36,884 bases of DNA from Alphaproteobacteria bacterium (GTDB lineage: Bacteria; Pseudomonadota; Alphaproteobacteria; Micavibrionales; Micavibrionaceae). Both the position numbers and the translations under genes were made by a program. The notes under the pieces were generated by a model. That model was given only the letters and a program-made list of their open reading frames with translations. It ran no database searches and had not been told where the DNA came from. The stretch spans positions 1 to 36,884 of the forward strand of contig JAUHXT010000014.1 in the NCBI GenBank assembly GCA_030426925.1, in the 5' to 3' direction. Shown here one piece after another: positions 8,995-16,154 of the stretch (its first letter is position 1; each line of letters opens with the position of its first letter).

Positions 8995-10329
8995 CTATTC
9001 TCCGCCCGGATTCGTGACACCTATTTGTCCCAGCTGGTCGACTTCGTTACGGTAGTTCTGCTGTTCTTCATCGATGGCAGTTTCCAGCAGAACAGACAAG
9101 GCCATCTCAGACCGTAAAAGGCTGCGGAACATATCGCGCTTTTGCATCAGCTCAATGGCCTGCATCGCGACTTGCTTTCTTTGTACGTTGACCGGCTTGT
9201 CGTACAGGTTGGTATAGAAATTCGGGTGCTGGTACATTTTCTTTCCCAGCATTTCCATCTGTGCGTAGTAACTTGGTCGCTCACCCAGCATTTCTGTAAT
9301 TTCCGCATCCGGCAATCCGAAATCCTGCAACATGGCAAACATGAACGGTTGAACTTCCGGCGCGCCTTGGGACTTTTGCGCAAGGATAGAGGCAAAAGAG
9401 TTTTGTGCGACACTACGTTTTGCAATCACCGAACGCATGCCTAAAAAGGCGCTGGTCGCCTGTTCCAGTTGGTCGCCTTCCGCATCGGTCAGGAATGATT
9501 CTGGAATCTGGCTGGGTGTTTTATGTCCGTAAAGATAAGCAGCAAGAGCAAATACATCCTCTTCGTCCGGAGTCGGTGGCCCTGCCCCTTCGGCAGTAAA
9601 ATCAAGCTCGAGTGTCATCGGAGATTCAAAAGTCCGCGTAAAGTCGATATCTTTATTTTGCCGGTTTGCCGGCCCGCCGCCACCGCATAACAATTCCAGC
9701 CCCATGGCGTTATCCAGCGGATTACAATACGTGTTTTTAAATTGCTCAAGCCGGCTTGTACGGTCTGAGGATTCACCGTTCAGACTTAAAACGTCACCGG
9801 CTACCAACTGACGCTGCATGGTTCGGTTAGAAATTACAACGGTGTTAAATTCCGTTGATCTGTCGGACGATGCAAGCGAACGCACGTTCGTTCCAATCTG
9901 ACAAAGCCCTTCGCTCGGATGATAATCTTTATGTGCCTGTGCCTGTAGTTCCTGAAACAGCCGCTGTGTTTCCAGCTGGTGCTTGGCATCCAGAAACTGC
10001 CCGATCATGTTCGTTTGCTGCATCATCGCAACAGTCAACTGTTCGGTCATCGCCATATAGGCAGGAAGGATATATTCTTCAAAAAATACATCGACCAGCC
10101 ACGTCTGGTGAGCCAAAAATCCTTGGGTTATATGATCCCGTGTGCCGGCGTGAAAGCCGTCATGAGCCGCTTCACAAACAGCACATCCTACAGATGGAGG
10201 TTTTGGTTCGGGAATAAGCCCGGCAAAAGATAGCGGAGCCGCAAACACGGTTACCATGAAAACCATACCGCACAGTGCCACGCGGAATCTGTTTTTCAAA
10301 AACGAATATTTCTGTTGAACGGTATTCAT
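8995..10329 (-). CDS. T4SS-linked paralog B of a three-gene family, unknown function
   Basis: 444 residues and the simplest member: a Sec signal peptide (cleavage expected after Leu-Ser-Phe-Ala), a short unique stretch with a Cys-x-x-Cys pair (about residues 49-52), then the shared domain from residue 94 to the end. Over its first 60 residues the domain is nearly identical to that of the upstream paralog (MTEQLxVAM, QTNMIGQFLDAKHQLETQR, KDYHPSEGxC). Three cysteines are conserved across all three paralogs: one after the PSE motif and two flanking a DNxxGLE motif, suggesting disulfides and a periplasmic location. The start at 10329 is preceded by GGGAG lying in the last codons of the upstream gene, so translation is probably coupled. 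Not a known family to me. Confidence 0.85.
   Translation of the reverse strand: MNTVQQKYSFLKNRFRVALCGMVFMVTVFAAPLSFAGLIPEPKPPSVGCAVCEAAHDGFHAGTRDHITQGFLAHQTWLVDVFFEEYILPAYMAMTEQLTVAMMQQTNMIGQFLDAKHQLETQRLFQELQAQAHKDYHPSEGLCQIGTNVRSLASSDRSTEFNTVVISNRTMQRQLVAGDVLSLNGESSDRTSRLEQFKNTYCNPLDNAMGLELLCGGGGPANRQNKDIDFTRTFESPMTLELDFTAEGAGPPTPDEEDVFALAAYLYGHKTPSQIPESFLTDAEGDQLEQATSAFLGMRSVIAKRSVAQNSFASILAQKSQGAPEVQPFMFAMLQDFGLPDAEITEMLGERPSYYAQMEMLGKKMYQHPNFYTNLYDKPVNVQRKQVAMQAIELMQKRDMFRSLLRSEMALSVLLETAIDEEQQNYRNEVDQLGQIGVTNPGGE
9908..10018. repeat. diverged direct repeat, copy in paralog B (partner 11245-11355)
   Basis: This 111-base stretch aligns without gaps with 11245-11355 at a constant offset of 1337 bases, with only scattered mismatches. 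Both encode the most conserved part of the shared domain. It reflects gene duplication kept similar by selection or gene conversion, not a mobile element. Confidence 0.7.
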
Positions 10330-10334
10330 TCTTA

Positions 10335-12707
10335 TTATTCTCCCGCTCCCTGTTGCTCTGCTGTTCCGCGAACTGCAGAATCAATTTCACTGCTGATACG
10401 TTCTTGTTCTTTAATAAGTTTCATTTCCAGCAAGACGGATAAAAGGGCTTCGCTACGGATCAGCGTCTTATATATGTCACGGTCCTGCATCAAACCGATG
10501 GCCTGCAGTGCAGCAGCCTTACGGGATACGTTGACAGGTTTATCATACAGGTTGGTATAGAAATTCGGATTTTGGTAAAGCTTTTTGGTCAGCACTTCCA
10601 TTTGTGCGAAATAACTTGGCCGTTCCCCAAGGATCTGGATGATTTCCTCATCCGGCAGTCCCAGATCCTGCACTACCGCGTAAAGGAAGGGCTGTACCTC
10701 CGGTGCGCCGGAGGTTTTCATACCCGCAATTGTTGCAAAAGAGTTCATGGCAACAGAACGCTTCGCGGCAATGGAGCGCACATCGAGATACAAGCTGTCA
10801 CCTTCATTACGGTTGGTCGCTTCGTTCGACATCCATGTATCTTTCATGTATGGCAGTGGCTTGCTTGCATATAAGTTGGATGCCAGGGCGAACACATCTT
10901 CTTCATCGGGAGTGGGGGGACCCGCGCCTTCGGCGGTGAAATCCATATCAAGGGTGAGAACCGTTTCCATGGTGCGTGTGAAATCAACATCTTTGTTTTG
11001 CCGTGCGGGTTGGTCTGCCTGACATAAGAATTCGAGCCCGTTATTGTTGTCTGCAACGTTACAATGAAGATTGCGGTAATGTGTGAGACGGCTTTGTGCA
11101 TCCGAGCCCGAGCTTTCCTTGGTGGACTTTTCACCGGACAATAATTGCCGCTGCATCGTATGATTGGCAATCGCGGTTGTGCTCAAATCCGCATAACGTT
11201 CGGAAGACGCAAGGGAACGCACGTTCGTTCCGATCGTACACATGCCTTCACTCGGGTGGTAATCTTTGTGTGCCTGCGCCTGAAGTTCCTGGAACAGCCG
11301 CTGTGTTTCCAACTGGTGCTTGGCGTCCAGAAACTGCCCGATCATGTTTGTTTGCATTTCCATGGCGACGTTCAACTGTTCGGTCATGGTCATGAGCATC
11401 GGCAGCCAGTTTTCCAAAAACCATGTTTCAACCATCCACAGCTGGGTCAATTCAAGTTCTGAATCGGCGGCCGGGGTTGCCTCATTAAAGAAGTAATCTT
11501 CCGTAATTTCATGAAGTTGCTGAACATACGGCAAAACAAGAAGACAGTTACAGATGGCGGCACCAAAAATTCCCAGAACAGCCCCCGCAACAGCGCCTAA
11601 AGCACTCCCAGCAAGACCTCCAAAATCACCAGTCAGTCCGAAGGCCGCCAGGATTTCCGCACCACCACCACTGGCCAGGGCCGCCAGTCCGCCGCCACCT
11701 GTCAGCGCATCAAGAGACGCAAGAGATTCCGGTGAAAGTGCGCCTTCCAATGCGCCAACCAGCGGGTCACCGGCCTCAAGGCCGGATATAAGTCCCAATG
11801 CACCAACCGGGTCGGTGGCAAGAAGATTGTCAATTAACGCGCCGGCATCCGCGATATCCAGGTCACCGCCGGCGATCAGGTTGTTCAGGGCCTCACCACC
11901 TATATCGGCCAGGTCACCGCCGGCCGCGCCAAGTGCGCCCAGCACTTGTTGTGCCGCTGCCGCGCCTTGTGTTTGTAAAACGTCCTGTGCAAAGTTTGCG
12001 GCATAGCCTGCGGGGTCATTTGCCAATGCCGCCGCATCAAATGGCAGGTCTAGGCTTCCTGCTACCAGCGGGATGGCGCTGGCCGGGTCCTGTACCAGCC
12101 CTATCGCCTGCTGCACCTGTTGCGGTGTGGCAAAATTTGTAAATTCCGCCGCAAGTTCGGCGCCGCGGATTGGATCGTTAATAACCTCGTTGATTGTCTG
12201 ATAAGCAGCTGTTGCCTGCTCAACCGGCATGGAAGCCAGCAATTGTCCGGCAATCTGTGTGCCTTCGTTAACGGCAATGTCGGTGGCAAGGTTTTGTACA
12301 GTCGCGACATCCAGACCCTGGACGAACTGTACCGTATCGGCAATGTTACCTGCTGCGCCCATAACTTGCGGACCGTATTGGTCAACGGCTGCACGAATAC
12401 CCTCAACACTGCTGGTGTCGACGCCGGAGGGCAAGCCGGCTTCGTTAAAAGTAATACCGGACAAAACCTGATCATAGGCCTCTCCACCCAGTGCCCGCCC
12501 ATTTTCTATGACGCTTGTAACGTCGCTGATGGTTGAACTGGTCCCTTCGCCGATAGAACCAAGCGTACCAGCCAGCGTCGGGTTTGAACTCTGCGCATAA
12601 GTTTGCTGCACGACAAGGGAAAAAATCGCCAGCCCTGTCAAAATGACAGGAAGACAATTTGCCCGTATAGATCTCGAAATTTTTACTGCCTTTGCCCCTA
12701 GTCTCAT
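10335..12707 (-). CDS. T4SS-linked paralog A with long Ala/Gly-rich N-terminal region
   Basis: 790 residues. The layout is a signal peptide (about 1-39, ending Gln-Thr-Tyr-Ala), then roughly 320 residues of low-complexity sequence rich in Ala, Gly, Asp and Leu with recurring amphipathic segments. A strongly hydrophobic glycine/alanine segment follows (about 365-398), containing Cys-Asn-Cys. The domain shared with the two downstream paralogs spans residue 441 to the end, with the same three conserved cysteines. It is the first gene of the minus-strand operon and is divergent from the icmL operon, which links it to the secretion system. The start has only a weak ribosome-binding site (GTGAG). 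The membrane segment between secreted region and domain makes topology uncertain. Function unknown. Confidence 0.82.
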   Translation of the reverse strand: MRLGAKAVKISRSIRANCLPVILTGLAIFSLVVQQTYAQSSNPTLAGTLGSIGEGTSSTISDVTSVIENGRALGGEAYDQVLSGITFNEAGLPSGVDTSSVEGIRAAVDQYGPQVMGAAGNIADTVQFVQGLDVATVQNLATDIAVNEGTQIAGQLLASMPVEQATAAYQTINEVINDPIRGAELAAEFTNFATPQQVQQAIGLVQDPASAIPLVAGSLDLPFDAAALANDPAGYAANFAQDVLQTQGAAAAQQVLGALGAAGGDLADIGGEALNNLIAGGDLDIADAGALIDNLLATDPVGALGLISGLEAGDPLVGALEGALSPESLASLDALTGGGGLAALASGGGAEILAAFGLTGDFGGLAGSALGAVAGAVLGIFGAAICNCLLVLPYVQQLHEITEDYFFNEATPAADSELELTQLWMVETWFLENWLPMLMTMTEQLNVAMEMQTNMIGQFLDAKHQLETQRLFQELQAQAHKDYHPSEGMCTIGTNVRSLASSERYADLSTTAIANHTMQRQLLSGEKSTKESSGSDAQSRLTHYRNLHCNVADNNNGLEFLCQADQPARQNKDVDFTRTMETVLTLDMDFTAEGAGPPTPDEEDVFALASNLYASKPLPYMKDTWMSNEATNRNEGDSLYLDVRSIAAKRSVAMNSFATIAGMKTSGAPEVQPFLYAVVQDLGLPDEEIIQILGERPSYFAQMEVLTKKLYQNPNFYTNLYDKPVNVSRKAAALQAIGLMQDRDIYKTLIRSEALLSVLLEMKLIKEQERISSEIDSAVRGTAEQQGAGE
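11245..11355. repeat. diverged direct repeat, copy in paralog A (partner 9908-10018)
   Basis: This is the second copy of the 111-base similarity described for paralog B. The stretch encodes the long helix and the KDYHPSEG turn of the shared domain. The level of match is high enough that recombination between the two genes is conceivable. Confidence 0.7.
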
Positions 12708-12907
12708 CTCACATTTATTCCAAAATTTTTGGACATAACTAAGTCTTTGATTTTTATAATCATTTCAGACCTTACTTATTTTACCATACTTTTTAAACAA
12801 AACGCACATATTGCTTCGTCCCATTTTCAAAGTTTGTTGTTTTTTTCTAGTTGTGGTCAAATATTTTTTTGTAGGTGGTGTTACACCTGCGATTTTGGTA
12901 AATCTTA
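12708..12907. other. divergent intergenic region between the paralog operon and icmL operon
   Basis: This 200-base AT-rich region must hold the promoters for both the minus-strand paralog operon and the plus-strand secretion operon. Visible structure is limited. A perfect inverted repeat CCAAAA-T-TTTTGG lies at 12720-12732, just upstream of paralog A. A short inverted repeat GGTGT-T-ACACC lies at 12877-12887, just upstream of icmL. The latter overlaps a weak sigma-54-like spacing (GG-N10-GC, 12877-12890). I could not place convincing -35/-10 pairs. No gene seen. Confidence 0.5.
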
Positions 12908-13687
12908 ATGGGTCAACCGATCGTTGGATTCTCGATAATGTCAGATAACACAGAAGATTCAGAACAAAAGGCAGGTGCTCAGGATTTGCGCGCGGCTAAA
13001 AAGAAACGCACGCCGTCCACGGGCAGGCCGGTAAAAAAGGGAAAGGTGAAGGCCGATTCCTCCGACAATGCCGATCTGGGCAACGTTGTCGTTCGCAATG
13101 AATTTTACCGGGACGGTTACCGTCTTGCGTTGCGTGCCGCCGTAGTACAAAGCTTTGTCATCCTGTTTCTGGTCGGGGCGATGTATTATGTCGTCCACGT
13201 GCATCAGCCCAAAGATCTCTACTTTGCCACGACAGTTGACGGCCGTGTTATTCCGATGGTTCCGCTGGATGAACCGAACCTGAGCCGTCCGGCCTTGATG
13301 GCGTGGGTCGCGCAAGCCGCAACGGAAACCATGACGTTCGGTTTCAGTGATTACCGCCGACGTTTGCAGGAATCATCCCGCCACTTTACGAAATCCGGCT
13401 GGGTCGCATTCGCGAAAGAACTGGCGGATATTAAATTAATTGAAACGGTGGAGGCAAATTACCAGCTGGTCACCGCTGCGCCTGCTGCTGCGCCAATTAT
13501 TGAAGAAGAAACTATAAAAGGCGGGCGATATCAATGGGTTGTGCGTATGCCGCTGGTATTGTCCTATCAGTCCCGGGAATCAACAAAAACGGATCAATGG
13601 ATGGTCACGCTGGTTATTGTGCGTGTTCCGCGTCTGGAAAGTCCAAATGGTGTGGGAATCGCACAATGGATTGCTGCACCTGCCTAG
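12908..13687 (+). CDS. icmL: type IV secretion inner-membrane protein IcmL/DotI (TraM-like)
   Basis: 259 residues from 12908; an ATG at 12938 is an equally good start (249 residues) and neither has a clear ribosome-binding site. The cytoplasmic N-terminus is long and basic, one membrane segment lies at about residues 74-97, and a periplasmic domain follows. The block around residues 65-135 (RDGYRLALRAAVVQS, VVHVHQPKDLYFATTVDGR, then Trp-Val-Ala-Gln-Ala) is characteristic of DotI/IcmL and IncI TraM. The periplasmic domain resembles VirB8, which helps assemble the secretion channel. It is slightly longer than the Legionella protein because of the extra basic N-terminus. It is the first gene of the core cluster and is followed in canonical order by dotH- and dotG-like genes. 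Confidence 0.9.
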   Translation: MGQPIVGFSIMSDNTEDSEQKAGAQDLRAAKKKRTPSTGRPVKKGKVKADSSDNADLGNVVVRNEFYRDGYRLALRAAVVQSFVILFLVGAMYYVVHVHQPKDLYFATTVDGRVIPMVPLDEPNLSRPALMAWVAQAATETMTFGFSDYRRRLQESSRHFTKSGWVAFAKELADIKLIETVEANYQLVTAAPAAAPIIEEETIKGGRYQWVVRMPLVLSYQSRESTKTDQWMVTLVIVRVPRLESPNGVGIAQWIAAPA

Positions 13688-13779
13688 GAAAGCGCTTATA
13701 CTGCTGAAAGAGAATCTTTTGATGAACTGCCAATCAACCACCGTTTTTGCTTATACTAATGTCAGGATTTCAGCGAACC

Positions 13780-14883
13780 ATGAAGGGTAAAACACCAATT
13801 TACAGCCTGATTTTGTGTGCCTTGATGCTGGGCGCGGCACCGGTCGCGGTGCATGCGCAGGATGATGTGACATCCGGCGTTAGCGCCCCGGCACCGTCTT
13901 GGCGCGATCTGGTCGCTGCTGAAGAAGAGGAAGCGTCCGAAGACGATATTTTTGAAACAGGTGACAGCTCAACGGCATTGCCGGAAGCGAGCGCCAGCCC
14001 CAGAGGGGATGATCTTGAATCGCTTCAGGATGGCGGCACATATACTATTCCCGCTCGCCGCGAAGCGACACAGGAACAACTGCAGGAAAGTATCCGTGAG
14101 GAAGCGTTTGATGCGGCTGTTACCGGGCTTTTCCCTTTAAAGCCTGCACAAATTCAGGAACTTCTGAAATATTATGATGACACAACAAAGGTCGTGGAAA
14201 GCCCCCCGTATACTTTGCCGACTCCCGAAGTAGCGGTGCAGACAATATCTTTGGACCCCGGTGTTGTGCCGCCGACAATCAACGTTGCGGTTGGGCACGT
14301 GACGACATTGAATATCCTGGACATTACCGGCGCGCCGTGGCCGGTCCATGACGTGAGCTGGGCCGGTGATTTCGAGGTGGTGGAACCGCAGGAAGGCGGT
14401 CATATGATCCGGATTACGCCGATGTCTGAATTTGCGTACGGAAACTTATCTATTCGTCTTCTAACATTAAAAACGCCGCTGACCTTTTCTTTAAGAACCG
14501 CGCGGGACAAGGTGCATTACCGCATGGATGCGCGTGTGCCGGAATATGGCCCTTACGCCGAGGCCAGCTTGATTGACGGAACGAGCGAACTGCGCGCCGG
14601 AAGCCCGTTGATGACATCGGTTCTGGACGGCGCGCCGCCTTCCGATGTGGTCCGTCTGGATGTCGTTGGCGTGGATGGCCGCACCACGGCCTATCGCCAG
14701 AACGGAATTCTGTACATTCGCACACCGCTGAACCTGTTGTCCCCCGGATGGCGCAGTTCAGTGTCCTCCGCCGACGGTATGCATGTTTATGCGTTGAACG
14801 ATACGCCTGTCGTCTTGCTGTCTGATGAGGGCAAATTCACCCGCGCGACAATCACTGAAAAGAAGGACGTTTTTGATGAGTGA
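13780..14883 (+). CDS. icmK: type IV secretion outer-membrane core protein IcmK/DotH (TraN-like)
   Basis: 367 residues from the ATG at 13780, chosen because it gives a clean signal peptide ending Ala-Val-His-Ala before Gln-Asp-Asp; an upstream ATG at 13747 would add eleven residues. The length fits DotH (about 360). The N-terminal half is acidic and likely disordered. The conserved C-terminal half (about residues 160-360) has the family pattern: Asn-Val-x-x-Gly-His-Val-Thr-Thr, then Asp-Ile-Thr-Gly-x-Pro-Trp-Pro, then a beta-rich domain. DotH forms part of the outer-membrane ring with DotC, DotD and DotG; neither DotC nor DotD is encoded in this window. The gene overlaps the next start by eight bases, so the genes are translationally coupled. 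Confidence 0.9.
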   Translation: MKGKTPIYSLILCALMLGAAPVAVHAQDDVTSGVSAPAPSWRDLVAAEEEEASEDDIFETGDSSTALPEASASPRGDDLESLQDGGTYTIPARREATQEQLQESIREEAFDAAVTGLFPLKPAQIQELLKYYDDTTKVVESPPYTLPTPEVAVQTISLDPGVVPPTINVAVGHVTTLNILDITGAPWPVHDVSWAGDFEVVEPQEGGHMIRITPMSEFAYGNLSIRLLTLKTPLTFSLRTARDKVHYRMDARVPEYGPYAEASLIDGTSELRAGSPLMTSVLDGAPPSDVVRLDVVGVDGRTTAYRQNGILYIRTPLNLLSPGWRSSVSSADGMHVYALNDTPVVLLSDEGKFTRATITEKKDVFDE

Positions 14884-16150
14884 TAATGGCAACAACGATG
14901 ATGCCATCGACTTCGACGAGGATGTTGGCTTCGACGAAGAGTCCGGCTTTGATGATTTTAGCAATTCCGGCAGTCTGGGCGATTTGTGGAAAAACAACCC
15001 TATGGTCAAAATCGGCACGATTCTGGCCGTTATTGCCATAATTGTATTTGCGATTTTCCTGTTTGGCGGTGGTAAGAAACGCGAGCCGTCGTCCGATTTG
15101 CGCGCTGCGCCGGAATCCAATGATCTGGGGGCACAGGAAAGCGTCGTATCAGATGTATACCGGGAAGCGGTAGAGTCCCGAAACGAAGACAATGTTGAAA
15201 GAGCGCTGGGGACCGGCGGTAGTGCATTGCCGTATACGGTCGATCCCGCCCGCGGACGTATTGCGCCTGAAATCGAAGAAGATCCGGAAGAAGATCCGCT
15301 GGAGCGCTGGCGTAAACTGCAGGAGCAACGGTTGAGGCAGCAGCCCCAAAGGCCGGAACGTCAACGTATCGTATCGGAAGAACCACCTGTCGATACCCGC
15401 GCCCAGGCAGTCAATGCGCTGTCTCAGGCGATGGCAACGCAGATGGAGGGAATTCTCGGCGCAAGGGAAATTCCAGAGCTGCAGATCGAACAGATTACGC
15501 CTGTTGAATTCGTCCAGGACTTGCAGGACAAGAAAGAAGCGAAGCTGGAAGAGCAGAGAAAAGCGCAGGAAGAGCTGGCGCAGGCCGATGACATCAACCA
15601 GATTATTTTGCTGCCTGCCGGTGAAATCGAATACGGCCAGTTAATCACAGAAGCCAATTCCGATACGCCCGGCCCCGTTTTGGTGCAGATCGTGTCCGGA
15701 CCGCTCAAAAACTCAAAACTTCTGGGCAGCTTTAAAGTCGAAGACGACTACCTGATTTTAAGTTTTAACCAGATCGTGATCGACGGGATCAGCTATCCCG
15801 CGAACGCCGTGGCTCTGGACCCTGCTACAGCCAATGTCGGTATGGCCACGGAAGTCGACCATCGGTACTTCACGCGCGTCATTTTACCGGCCGCCGCAGC
15901 CTTTGTTGAAGGGCTTGCGGGCGCTATTTCCGAATCTGAAAGTACAACCGTATCCATCGACGGCAGCACCACGACTTCGACCGAAGAAGATCTGGATGCC
16001 CGTCAGGAAGCGGCAAAAGGGGTGGAAGAGCTGGGCTCACAGGTTGGTGACACCCTTGATGACATTGCCGGAGAAACAAAGACTCTTGTACGGGTTGCGG
16101 CGGGAACGCCGGTCGGTATATTATTCACCGAACCCGTAGTTCAGGATTAA
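14876..16150 (+). CDS. icmE: type IV secretion channel protein IcmE/DotG (TraO-like, VirB10 fold)
   Basis: 424 residues from the ATG at 14876, which has AAGGA about nine bases upstream and overlaps icmK. A very acidic cytoplasmic tail (residues 1-40) precedes one membrane segment (about 43-63). Then come a Glu/Arg-rich linker with a coiled-coil stretch and a C-terminal TrbI/VirB10-like domain (about 220-400) with the hallmark Leu-Pro-Ala-Gly-Glu-Ile and the run from Gly-Pro-Val-Leu-Val to Phe-Asn-x-Ile-Val-Ile-Asp-Gly. It spans the envelope from inner to outer membrane. It is far shorter than Legionella DotG (about 1050) because the long pentapeptide-repeat region is absent; its size matches IncI TraO instead. 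Confidence 0.92.
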   Translation: MSDNGNNDDAIDFDEDVGFDEESGFDDFSNSGSLGDLWKNNPMVKIGTILAVIAIIVFAIFLFGGGKKREPSSDLRAAPESNDLGAQESVVSDVYREAVESRNEDNVERALGTGGSALPYTVDPARGRIAPEIEEDPEEDPLERWRKLQEQRLRQQPQRPERQRIVSEEPPVDTRAQAVNALSQAMATQMEGILGAREIPELQIEQITPVEFVQDLQDKKEAKLEEQRKAQEELAQADDINQIILLPAGEIEYGQLITEANSDTPGPVLVQIVSGPLKNSKLLGSFKVEDDYLILSFNQIVIDGISYPANAVALDPATANVGMATEVDHRYFTRVILPAAAAFVEGLAGAISESESTTVSIDGSTTTSTEEDLDARQEAAKGVEELGSQVGDTLDDIAGETKTLVRVAAGTPVGILFTEPVVQD

Positions 16151-16154
16151 GAGT

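Noticed and set aside
11554-12006. Plus-strand frame of 150 codons, Ala/Pro/Ser-rich
   Set aside because: It is antisense to the Ala/Gly-rich region of paralog A; composition bias keeps the frame open.
12876-12891. Sigma-54-like GG-N10-GC spacing upstream of icmL
   Set aside because: Only the core GG and GC fit; the TGGCAC and TTGCA flanks do not match, so it is mentioned with the intergenic region but not called a promoter.
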